A DNA stretch of 64,000 bases from Glebionis coronaria (taxonomy: Eukaryota; Streptophyta; Magnoliopsida; Asterales; Asteraceae). The stretch is taken from the NCBI GenBank assembly GCA_025667525.1, contig CM046876.1, positions 21,663,224 through 21,727,223 on the forward strand, given 5' to 3'. A program made the position numbers and the translations under genes. The notes under the pieces are model-generated. The model did not search any database. It had not been told where the DNA came from and saw only the letters and a list, made by a program, of their open reading frames with translations. Positions 35,025 through 44,869 of the stretch are shown in pieces; within the stretch, counting starts at the first letter, position 1, and each line of letters starts with the position of its first letter.

Positions 35025-35100
35025 GTAAACTATCACTTAAACTTCAGTGCAGTCATGTTTATGCCAAGTAATCATGTCTCACGCATACTTTCTTAAACAG
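35025..35100 (+). other. Intron-like segment C in Tekay gag (76 nt)
   Basis: Begins CATCTG|GTAAAC and ends TTCTTAAACAG|GCTC. It contains an in-frame TAA. Joining the flanks keeps the frame and leads through GSQVARVPPGGY directly into the zinc knuckle. Confidence 0.65.
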
Positions 35101-35945
35101 GCTCTCAGGTAGCAAGGGTACCTCCAGGAGGTTACGCCTACCCCATCTGTACGACTTGTACTCATAGACATCCCAGACCATGTTGTAAGGCTGCCGGAGT
35201 GTGTTTCATGTGTGGACAAACCAGACACATGTTGAAGGACTGCAAGAAGGGAGATACTGCTGGTACTTCTAGTGTTGCTCTTCCTAAGACACCAACTTCG
35301 GGTCGTGTCTACACTACTACCAGGGACCACGCAGATAAGTCTTCAGGTACTATCACTGGCGTCCTCTTTATGAACGGTTATGCTGCTTGCGTTTTATTCG
35401 ATACTGGTGCAACTCATTCAGTCATATCCACTACGTATGCAACTAGTATTAATAAAATCCATATGCCACTAGAGAAAATATTAAGTATATCTACGCCTAT
35501 GCGAGACTCTGTACGCATTACCCAGGTGTACAGAGATCTTCCACTAGAATTTGATGATAAGATTCACCCAATAGACGCACTTCCTTTGGATATGCGTGAA
35601 TTTGATCTCATCTTAGGCATGGACTGGTTATCCAAGCACCATGCTACTAACGACTGTCATACCTATCGGGTTATCTTCGGTGATGTTCAAGCACCAGAGT
35701 ACATTCAGAATGGTTTCATACCAGGAAAGTCTATACACATCATATCCTCCTTAGAAGCTCGTGCTTTACTATCTCATGGTTGCGAGGGCTTCTTAGCTTC
35801 AATTCAGGATATTACTATCGAAGTTCCGTCGATCCAAGATCAACCAGTTGTTTCTGAATTCACCGATGTATTTCCAAAAGAACTTCCGGGTATACCACCT
35901 ATCCGCGAAGTAGAGATTAGCATTGAGCTCATCCCAGGAGCTTAA

Positions 35946-37463
35946 CCAATCTCTAAGGCTTCTTATCGCATGGCTCGCATAGAGCTCAAGGAGTTAAAAG
36001 ATCAACTGCAGGAATTATTGGAGCGAGGTTTCATCCATCCGAGTGTATCACCATGGGGTGCACCGGTACTTTTCGTCAAGAAGAAGGATGGCAGCATGCA
36101 TTTATGCTTCGACTATCGTGAGCTGAATAAGATCACGATTAGGAACCGTTATCCACTACCACGTATCGATGATCTGTTTGACCAACTACAAGGTGCCAAG
36201 AATTTCTCCAAGATTGATCTAAGATCCGGTTATCATCAGCTGCGAGTGAAAGAGCAGGATATTCTAAAGACTCCTTTTCGCACAAGATATGGCAATTATG
36301 AGTTCGTAGTCCTTTCGGACTCACTAATGCTCCAGCGGTATCCATGGACTTAATGAACCGCGTCTTCCACGAGTACCTAGAAAAATTTGTTATCGTGTTC
36401 ATCGATGATATCCTCCTCTTCTTTAAATCCAAGGAAGAACATCTTCGTATTGTGCTACAGATTCTCCATCAGAAGCAGTTGTATGCCAAATTTTCTAAGT
36501 GTGAATTTTGACTAAGCAAGGTGGCATTTCTAGGCCACATTGTATCCGCAGAAGGGATTACTATGGATCCTGTGAAGGTTGAAGCTATCACTAAATGGCC
36601 GAGACCGACGTTTGCAACTAAGGTTCATAGTTTTCTGGGCTTAGCTGGTTATTATCATAGATTCATGGAGAACCTTTTCAAGACTGGCCTTACCTTTGAC
36701 CAAGTTGATGCGGAAAGGAGAGAAATTCGTTTAGACCGATGAGCGAGAGAAGAGCTTTGAAGAACTCAAGCAACGGTTAGTATCTGCACCTATTCTTACT
36801 TTCCGATCTGGCACAAGTGGATTTCAGATCTACAGCGATGCTTCGGGTAAAGGATTAGGTTGTGTACTCATGCAATATGGGAAAGTGATTGCATATGCAT
36901 CACGTCAACTAAAGGCTTATGATGAGAATTATCCTACCCATGACTTGGAGCTAGCAGTAGTAGTCTTTGCACTTAAAATCTGGAGACACTATCTATATGG
37001 TGAATCATGTGATATTTTCACTGATCACAAGAGTCTCAAGTATATATTCACTTAGAGTGAGCTTAATATGAGGCAGAGGAGATGGTTGGAACTACTCAAG
37101 GACTATGACATCAATCTTCAGTACCATCCTGGTAAGACGAATGTAGTGGCAGATGCTCTCACCAAGAAGTTGGGCATGATTAATGGCATCAAGATACAAG
37201 AAGAAATCATACGTGATTTAGAGCGATTAGACATTGAGTTCTTAGTACGTGGAAAACATGGGTACTGGGCTAATCTGAGAATTGAGCCAGACTTAATTTC
37301 TCGGATCAAGGCAGCTCAGAAAGATGATGGTGAGATTTGGGCTATTATTCAGAATCTTGATCGGCAGACAGAATTTCGTGTAGACGAAGAAGGCATCGTA
37401 TGGAAAAGAACCAAGCTACGTGTTCCGAATGATCAGACACTCGAAGAAGCGTTATTGACATAA
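35946..37463 (+). pseudogene. Tekay reverse transcriptase and RNase H, broken
   Basis: RT blocks: [43 protein letters not shown] and VFIDDILLF with the catalytic DD (about 36405). Next come the FLGHIVSAEGI region and RNase [17 protein letters not shown] (36830), [20 protein letters not shown] and [10 protein letters not shown] (37020). Breaks: a small deletion frameshift near 36306, TGA near 36509, a frameshift near 36740 and TAG near 37054. LQYHPGKTNVVADAL closes RNase H. Confidence 0.88.
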
Positions 37464-38714
37464 GCTCACATCTCTCTATTATCTATTCATCCAGGATCCA
37501 CCAAAATGTACCATGATATTAAACATCATTTCTGGTGGAGTGGCATGAAGCAGGATGTTGCTACTTTCGTATCCAAATGTCTAACCTGCCAGCAGGTTAA
37601 GATTGAGCATCAGTGGGCAAGTGGTTTACTAAAACCGTTAGAGATTCCCGAATGGAAGTGGGACAAAATCTCCATGGATTTCGTCACCGAACTTCCCTTG
37701 ACTCAGAGCAAGCATGATGCTATATGGGTTATAGTAGATCGTTTAACCAAGTCAGCTCATTTTCTTCCAATTCACAAGTATTTCTCAGTTAGCAAATTGG
37801 CAGATATATTCCTTAAGGAGATCATGCGACTGTATGGTACTCCATCAGACATCGTATCAGACAAAGATCCTCATTTCACGTCTAAGTTCCGGAAATGCTT
37901 GCAGAAAGCTTGGGGCATCAGACATAAGCTTAGCACCGCCTTTCATCCTCAGACCGATGGTCAATCGGAGCGTACCATTCAGACCTTAGAAGACATGCTG
38001 CGAGCTTGTGCATTGGAATGGATATGAAGTTGGGACGACTACATTTGTTTGGTTGAGTTTGCTTACAATAATAGTTGGCATGCAAGTATTAAGTGTGCAC
38101 CTTTCGAGATGCTCTATGGCAGAAAGTGTCGTGCTCCAATATATTGGGATCAAGTTGGAGAACGCATCCTTAAAGGACCAGAAATGAAAGAGGTGACCAA
38201 TGAGAAGGTTGCCATCGCCAAGGTGAAACGACGTATAACTCGTGCTCGACAGAAGAGCTATGATGAAAAGCATCGTATAGATCTAGAATTTAAGATCAGT
38301 GATCATGTTTTCCTTAAGGTATCGCCAGCACGTGGTGTCAAGCGTTTTGGACTCAAGGGCAAGCTCAGTCCTCGTTTCATCAGACCGTTTGAAATCCTTG
38401 AACGTGTCAGTGAAGTATCATATCGTCTTGCTTTACCTCCTCACCTATCTCATGTGCATGATGTGTTCCATCTATCCTTACTCAAAGGTTACAATTACCA
38501 TCATTTGCATACAGTTTCGTATCCACTCGAGCAGATTCGAGAGGATCTATCCTATATTGAGGAACCCGAGGAAGTACTTGACCGTCAGGATCGATTCATG
38601 AGGAGAAAGACGATCCCATTCGTCAAAATCCGTTGGAGGGACCATTCCGAGCGTTAAGCCACTTGGGAAACGGAGGAGTCTATCCGGACTTCTTACCCTC
38701 ATTTCTATCTATGA
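37464..38714 (+). pseudogene. Tekay integrase with chromodomain-like C-terminus
   Basis: Integrase: CLTCQQVKIEH (zinc domain), WDKISMDFVTELP, IVSDKDPHFTSKF and HPQTDGQSERTIQT carry the D, D and E residues. The chain runs through EMLYGRKCRAPIYWDQVGE and the GPFEIL-like block (RPFEILERVSEVSYRL). The final EEVLDRQDRF, IPFVKIRWR and ATWETEESIRTSYPHF match the chromodomain of chromoviruses, which is thought to steer insertion towards marked chromatin. Stops: TGA 38025-38027 and TAA 38655-38657 inside the chromodomain. Confidence 0.9.
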
Positions 38715-38771
38715 TTCAGGTATGTCATTTTCAGTTTATCGTATCTCTAATTCGAGGATGAATTATTCTTT

Positions 38772-38785
38772 TAGAGGGGAAGAGT
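38772..38785 (+). other. Tekay polypurine tract
   Basis: TAGAGGGGAAGAGT immediately before the TGTAAAACC start of the 3' LTR. Confidence 0.8.
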
Positions 38786-41700
38786 TGTAAAACCCTCTTT
38801 AAAATCCTTAAGATCATTAAATGCACGAATTTACGGTTAACATTTAAACTTTTTAATTAATTAATATACAACATGAATCATGAACATTTAATACGAACGT
38901 TATGTATATTAATTATTTATTATAAGTATTACGTTTGAAAACATGAATATTAATGCATGATAAGTATTCAGGTAAAATACTTAAAACGTATAAGACATAA
39001 ACACGAACATTTAAGTTCAAGTATTATGTATATTATTAATACACGATATGTGTTTACGTAGAATATTAAATTCACGATATTTAAAACACGAACATTCACG
39101 AATAATAATTAAAAATGAAAATTGTATGGATTTGGTTTTGGGTTTGTGTGTAGCCGCGGAAAACAAAGGAAACAAGGGCCTCATGGCCCGACCCATTTAG
39201 TAATCCTAATTGTAAACAATTAACCTCCAGGGATTTACATAATATCATGTTTAGAAAAACACAAAGAAACCCTACTTTTGTCTCTCCCTAGCCGCGGCAT
39301 ACCACAAGAACACAAGAAAAGATTTTTGGGTTTTAATCTTGGAGAATTACGTATTTGTGTTCATGTTTCATTCCTAAATCCATCCACGCATTTGGTATTT
39401 GTCAAACCTTAACCTTTTTAATCTTTTATTTTAATTATGATCATATGTTCATAGATCTTGAAATCATTAATTAAAAACATGTTATGGTAAAGATTAAAAC
39501 AAGAAAAGGTGGGGTTTAGTGTGTTTTTGGTTCGGTTGCACATAAACCGAGAGTCGACCGACTCTCTGTAGGGATTTAATAGGCCACCAGCCGCGACCCT
39601 AATGGGTGCAGTGGTGTTTGGTTAATGGCAGCCGCAAGCCACCAGCCCTACAGTGGGAACTGTGGTCGCGCAGTGGGAACCGAGACTATGTGTTGGTCTC
39701 GGTGGGTACATGTGACTCGGCAGAGGGAACCCGGTCCAACCGTGGTGAACTCTGGTCGAGCAGTGGGAACCGACAGTAGCTTTGGCTGCTTAGACGCCGG
39801 CCAAACCACCCAACCGCTGGCTGTGGTGGTGTGTTGGGGGTGTTTGGCTATTATTTTTAAAAGATGTATTATAATTATTCAGTTAGTTTAATTAAAACAT
39901 GTTAATTAAATTAATTAATTTACATGACTTAAGGTATAATTTTATTTAAATAAAATCATGTTATTTTGTATCTTTATTTTATTTAAACAAAACTTAGGAT
40001 AAAATAATTAATTACTTAATTATTCATGTACATGTAAGTTAAATAAAACTTAGATTAATTAATTTACATCATTTTACGGTAAAGTTTAATTACATTAATC
40101 ATGCAATATTATTAATTTATAATAACTTATGATAACATGTAGTATCATTATTAATTAATAATTATATGTTAAGACTAAGTATTTAATTATTATTAAACTT
40201 TACAATATAATTATACATGACATATTATAAGCTTATTAAAAATATATGTTATATCATTTAATTATTTGATAAGCCTATGATTAATTATAGAAATACCTTA
40301 ATTATAGAAATATGTTAAATATGGAAATATACTAAATATGGTAACATGATAATTATGGGAATATACTAAATAAGGTAACATGATATTTATGGAAACATAC
40401 TAAATATGGTAACATGCTAAATATGGAAACTTTCTATTTTTGGAAACTTACTAATTATGGAACTTTCTATATTTGGAAAATTACTATTTAAAGAAAACTT
40501 GCTATTTTTAAAAAGTTACTATATATAGAAACCTGCTATTTTTGACAAGTTACTATATATAGAAACCTGCTATTTTTAGAAACTTACTCATTATGTTATA
40601 ACAAGTACCATAACACTAAAAACATGAAATACATGAATCTAAAATACATGAAACACTAAGAAACACATGATTAAACATGGAATAATAAAACAAGACAAGA
40701 ACAAGTATAATAAGTATGAACACATCAAGTAAACTAAATAACAAGTATGTATAAGTAAAACATACACTTCTTCATGTCCCTTTATTATGTAGCTATTGTG
40801 AAGTCGGAGTGATCTTCCGCGTTCGTTTTCGTCTTCATTTACTGGACATAAGGTACGGATATTCCGTCCTTCAGTAAGGACACTCTTTTCCTATATTAGG
40901 ATTCCCTATTTGCAGCCATCTGTTTTCCCCAGTAGTTTACGTGTCTTAAACACATTCAGTATATGTTATGTTTATTTTAGATTGCTTGAGCTATATACAT
41001 GCATGCCAGTTTTACCTAGCTATGGGGGTTCCATAACCATAGCACTAGAGGCACCAGTGTTATGACTCTTCTGTGGTGAGAGTGATTGCTCGCAGCGTCC
41101 CTTTACAGTATTTGGCCTTTGTTATTATTATCATGTGGGGAGAATGGGTGCATCCTAGGATAAGTTAGTAAGATTTCATGGTAACCACGGTGTGTGCCTT
41201 ACATCTGTTACAGGAGTTGATCCCTCCACTCATATTATACAATAATTAGAGGCAACCCCTCTATTTGCATGATGAGGTCACCCCTCTAAGTATTCATGCA
41301 TATTGATATAACATGACCTATATGGGCTCCGAGCATATTTAAAATACAGTTTTCAGAATAAACTAAACATAAGTCTTTTCAGAAATATAAAACAGGTCTT
41401 ATAAGCTTAAACCAGGTTTTCCATGACATACACTTATTCAGCTGTTATTCATTTCATTTCGTTACTTGCTTATGTTTATGCTTTACATTCATTGTCATAT
41501 ATCCACACACTTAGCGTATTGCTCAGCCGTATTTTCTTTCCATGTCTCAATACGGCAGGTACTAAAGGGGAAAGCTAGGAAACAAGAGTACGTGCATGGA
41601 ATAGAGGCGCCTAGTCTTCTTTCTCTTTTAATGCATTTACATTCTTTTGCTTTGCTGGACATTGTTTAGTCCTTTCCTTACATTCTATACTTATGCATTT

Positions 41701-41842
41701 GTGTGTGGAGCTTAAGGTGCAACCGATGTTTGTTTTCGGTTTCCTTTATGGTCATTTAATGTGTTAGACATTTACCTTGCATGCTTTGATGACACGTCAT
41801 AATTACTACGTAACGGTTCATTTATCCAGATGGGTTGTTACA
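38786..41842 (+). repeat. Tekay 3' LTR (3057 bp)
   Basis: Uninterrupted copy of the 5' LTR, TGTAAAACC to TTACA. It includes the GC-rich island (39548-39840) and the short GAAAC repeats (40290-40590). By eye it differs from the 5' LTR by several percent, clearly more than the Copia-2 LTR pair, in line with the nesting order. No gene. Confidence 0.93.
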
Positions 41843-41847
41843 ACACT
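41843..41847. repeat. Target-site duplication of Tekay element (right)
   Basis: ACACT, identical to 18521-18525. Confidence 0.85.
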
Positions 41848-42742
41848 TTTCCAAATATTCCTTGCTTTTTCACACACTGTGAAAAGTAAGAAAGATTTTT
41901 ATGAGTCCTACGCAATATTCGTGTAATGTTGCCAGCAAATCCGAGTAATACGTAAGTATTACAATGAAGATGGAAATCCTGCTTGAGCCAACATCAAATA
42001 AGCTCATGGGAGGTGACACGTGCGGTTCTTTAAGAACGAATCTTGTTAAACTGGAAAGAAACGATGGCTTGATTCTTAATTGAACACAAACTTGTTCCAT
42101 GGCCTCTACGCAAAATCTACGTGATCTTGCAAGAACACTCAGAGTAGCACTCTTTAGTATTTACAGTGATGAGTGGAAATCCTTCTGGTGTCAATATTAA
42201 ACAGCAATGCAGTAGGTGACAAGCAAGATTCTATTAGAATCAAGCTCGTGACAACTGGTAAGAAACGATGGTGAAGCTCTTAGATGAAAGAGCTTCATGT
42301 CCCAGGTTCATGAATTGACAGCTTCAATCATGAGGATAATTTTATCCAAATGATTAACTCTTTATGTTCGTAGTCTGATTTGGACGGTGAAATAAAGACA
42401 ACGGGTTTACCCGCGAAATCTTGTCAAGGAGGTTTTTAATTAAATCTACCTGTCACAAGTATGATATTTAATATCGTTCAACGGTCTTTACCGACCGGAG
42501 GTAAAATGCTACTGAACCATAATAAAATGCCAAAGCTATTTTATTCGTGTCTTATTATGTTGCTGCATTCGAAGACGGTGGCGGTGCGGTGTACTAGATG
42601 AAGTCCTCCTCGCATACTTATACTTTCTGCATCAAATATTTTAGCAAAACTCAAGAAAGTTCAATCTAAAGTCTTTCATTGTATCAAATCTGAAACTTTC
42701 AAGAATTCAACAAAGTATAGGTGTGTGAGACATGAAATCACG
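41848..42742 (+). other. Unassigned sequence between Tekay and Athila-2
   Basis: Continues the DNA left of Tekay (17724-18520), perhaps the Copia-1 3' LTR. No ORF of note. It contains a diverged two-copy tandem repeat at 41905-42310. Confidence 0.4.
41905..42310 (+). repeat. Diverged tandem repeat, two units of about 197 bp
   Basis: Unit 1 from CCTACGCAATATT (41907) and unit 2 from CCTCTACGCAAAAT (42103). Shared blocks are GAGTA, TGGAAATCCT, AGGTGACA and AAGAAACGATGG in the same order. The units are strongly diverged, so the duplication is old. Confidence 0.7.
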
Positions 42743-42747
42743 AGGAG
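42743..42747. repeat. Target-site duplication of Athila-2 (left)
   Basis: AGGAG, repeated at 54293-54297. Confidence 0.9.
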
Positions 42748-42867
42748 TAATAAGTGTGAAAACACTTATCCTTTTACGACTTATTTCGAATAATAACAAG
42801 ACAAAAACGTGTATTTATGTCTTAAAAGTTGGAATTATGCGTGGTTTGTGTTTTTATTGTGTTTTAG

Positions 42868-43158
42868 GATAAAAATATGAAAAAGGGAGAAAACACGGGC
42901 TTTCACGGGCTTTTATCGAAGAAAAAGACAAAAGTCGAAGTCAAAAGATCAAGAGTGTATAAAGAACGGAAGTCCAAGGCCTATTCTGAAGATTTATCAA
43001 AGAAAAAGTCTAAAGACGGAAGTTTAATGAAGTCGAAGAACTCAAGTCTAATTATAGAAGAAATTATAAGACGAGTTCAATTTATATCGACAAATCCCGA
43101 GACGACGTCGAGAAAGACAAAGAATTTAAGTCGAGTCGAGACGAGAAGAAAGAGATAA
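42868..43158 (+). other. Lysine-rich U3 frame (Athila-2 5' LTR)
   Basis: Directly follows a T-rich GTTTTAG acceptor-like site (AG 42866-42867). ATG at 42877; 93 codons, with GENTG, LSKKKTK, KERKSK, LSKKKSKDGS and a basic, serine- and threonine-rich tail. It aligns without gaps to the Athila-1 frame over about 55 codons. It lies upstream of the TATA box, so only the 3' LTR copy would be transcribed from the element promoter. No known domain. Confidence 0.4.
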
Positions 43159-43186
43159 GGAAGCAACACATGCACTCCCCATCTCC

Positions 43187-43194
43187 TATATATA
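43187..43194 (+). promoter_or_regulatory. TATA box of Athila-2 5' LTR
   Basis: TATATATA between U3 and the start of the T-rich R region; the equivalent in the 3' LTR is 52827-52834. Confidence 0.55.
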
Positions 43195-43737
43195 CCCTCC
43201 TAATATGTCATTAGGAGAGTGTTAGTTGTTAGTTAGTTATTAGTTAATTTTTAGTTTTTATTAAGTGTGTTTTTACTTTCTCTCTAGTTTTTCTTTCAAT
43301 CTTATTAAATATTTACTTTAATCTTGTAATCTTTGATATTGATTTTTAATATAATCAAGCTTTTTATAAATTCTCATTCTACCTTTCTTAATCTTCTTAA
43401 TCTTGATAATCATGTAGTTTTATTTTAATTTTGTTGATGATTTGATTGTGTAGCTTATTTGATTATGCTTATTGAATTGGTAATTTTAAAAGTTTTAGAT
43501 TAAAAGTGCTTATTTTCTTAATTTTTATGATTAATAGTTCTTAAAAATAAGTTGATTTTAATAAGATTAAGTTTTTATAAAAAGTGCTTTTTGATTTCTA
43601 GCTTATTTAGTGTTTTAAAAGTTTTTAAATTCTAGCTTATTTACTTTTTCTTAAAATCCTTTTGGTTAAGTTTTTGGTAAAATGCTTATTGCTTTTTAGC
43701 TTATTTTCTTAAGTTTTCTTGTTAAGGATTAATTTTT

Positions 43738-44305
43738 CCATAACCATTTTATTCGGGATAAGCTCTCGGATTATACATTCCGCATAGTCACCACTTAATT
43801 ATTCCGGATAAGCTGCATCTCCGTTATTCCGAATAGCTGCACCTTCAAACATTCCGGATAAGCCTTCAATATTCATTCCTGATAAGTCTACATTTCAAGT
43901 ATTCCGGATAAGTCTACATTTCAAGTATTCCGGATAGTCACCTTAAGAGTATTCCGGATAAGCACACGAAACAAGGATTCCGGATAATCTGCTTAAGTAT
44001 TATTCCGGATAAGAGATCCAACCAATTCTAGATAAGGAAACCTTCTCAGATTCCGGATAAGCAACTTTATTTGTATTCCGGATAAGCTGCAAAACATTTA
44101 TTCGGGATAAGCTGGCGAAGAAGGATTGCGGATAAGCTCCATAACACCTTTTTCTGGATAAGTATCCGGAACATATTCCGGATAAGCCTTCGAAGTCCTT
44201 TTTCCGGATAAGCACCTCAAGAACTCATTCCGCATAAGCATCATTTCTTCATTCCGGATAAGCCCAGGAAGTAAATATTCCGGATAAACATTATTTCAGA
44301 TAAGG
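43738..44305 (+). repeat. TTCCGGATAAG array (Athila-2 5' LTR)
   Basis: About 22 imperfect copies of ATTCCGGATAAG, 18-35 bp apart, the linkers being unrelated to each other. Variants change one or two bases (ATTCGGGATAAG, ATTGCGGATAAG). The array lies downstream of the TATA box, so it is transcribed. The core CCGG is a potential CG/CHG methylation site in every intact unit. Confidence 0.92.
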
Positions 44306-44644
44306 GTTGGTTATTTCCAGTTTTTAATTTAAACTTTATTTTTCCCGCCTTTTTACTAGCTTTATTCTAACTTGTTTTGGTTTGGTTTAATGTTAAAGTT
44401 TACATTTTTATAAGTTTTCATCTCTTACTCTTAAATTTTTAAAGTCTTTATTTTTAGTCAAAATATTTTCAAGTTCTCATTTTTACTTAATTACTCAACG
44501 ACATTTTCACTTTTAGCTTAAAGTAGATAATCAAACTCTTTCTTATTTTTTCACCAAGAACGACTGAGTCGCACTAATTACTTGTAATCAATTCGAAAAG
44601 ACTGGAACAACAAACTTTCATACGAGGCAAAACCTTGTATCAAA

Positions 44645-44660
44645 TAGCGCCGATGCCGGC
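44645..44660 (+). promoter_or_regulatory. Athila-2 primer-binding site (tRNA-Asp type)
   Basis: TAGCGCCGATGCCGGC, two bases after the LTR. It differs from the Athila-1 site at two positions, one of them in the first bases (TAG for TGG). Confidence 0.75.
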
Positions 44661-44869
44661 TCTTTTCGTTAAGATTAACGGTTTTTAGTGAGAGACGCGT
44701 TGGATTTTGGGATCCGTTCACTCGTGAACGTTATTTTTCGTGTAAAAAATTTTTTTAAAAATCCAAAAACATTTAAAAACCATAAAAGGCATTTCTTTTT
44801 CCAAAAGTTTTGCACCAAAAAGATTTTTTTTTCCTCTATTTCTTTGTTATCTTTTTCTTTTGCAGGTGT
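44661..44869 (+). other. Athila-2 leader ending in an acceptor-like site
   Basis: Non-coding leader. It ends with a long pyrimidine tract and TTTTGCAG|G (AG 44864-44865) five bases before the gag ATG at 44870. Athila-1 has TTTGTAG|G at the same place. This suggests a leader intron; the donor is not identified. Confidence 0.5.

Larger units (their letters stand above)
33941..35945 (+). pseudogene. gag: Tekay gag and protease with three intron-like segments
   Basis: Starts at ATG 33941 (MVMTREQELAAAVQA). Capsid blocks are ENWISHMEKIFDVMGC and ARLAFYKFEGDALAWWRAY, then VAQVNDAARSLEMVHERDD. After the capsid, the Q/N/R-rich nucleocapsid part is interrupted by three short GT...AG segments (34657-34747, 34885-34959, 35025-35100). 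Beyond them lie CTTCTHRHPRPCC, the zinc knuckle CFMCGQTRHMLKDC (35203) and the protease LFDTGATHSVIS (near 35400). In-frame stops in the capsid are TAG 34217-34219, TAA near 34373, TAA near 34409 and TAG near 34439, all at sites where Trp or Gln would fit. Confidence 0.85.
18526..41842 (+). mobile_element. Tekay-type chromovirus with Copia-2 nested in its 5' LTR
   Basis: A Ty3 element flanked by ACACT. Without Copia-2 and its extra target copy it is about 11.3 kb, with LTRs of about 3.03 and 3.06 kb. Order: 5' LTR, initiator tRNA-Met primer site, gag, protease, RT, RNase H, integrase, C-terminal chromodomain-like end, polypurine tract, 3' LTR. Long LTRs, the tRNA-Met primer and the chromodomain-like end fit the Tekay (Del) lineage. 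The LTRs begin TGTAAAACC (TTTAAAACC at the left) and end TTACA. Numerous stops and frameshifts make it inactive. It is older than Copia-2, which sits inside it. Confidence 0.9.
42748..44642 (+). repeat. Athila-2 5' LTR (1895 bp)
   Basis: TAATAAGTGTG to CTTGTATCA; the start is TA rather than TG in both LTRs. U3 carries the lysine-rich frame. TATATATA at 43187-43194 is the promoter. The R/U5 part is T-rich and carries a TTCCGGATAAG array. Confidence 0.93.

Noticed and set aside
43738..44305. Heat-shock elements (TTCnnGAA) as the meaning of the TTCCGG array
   Set aside because: Most units read TTCCGGAT, not TTCnnGAA, so the heat-shock factor half-site pair is incomplete; only a few units fit.
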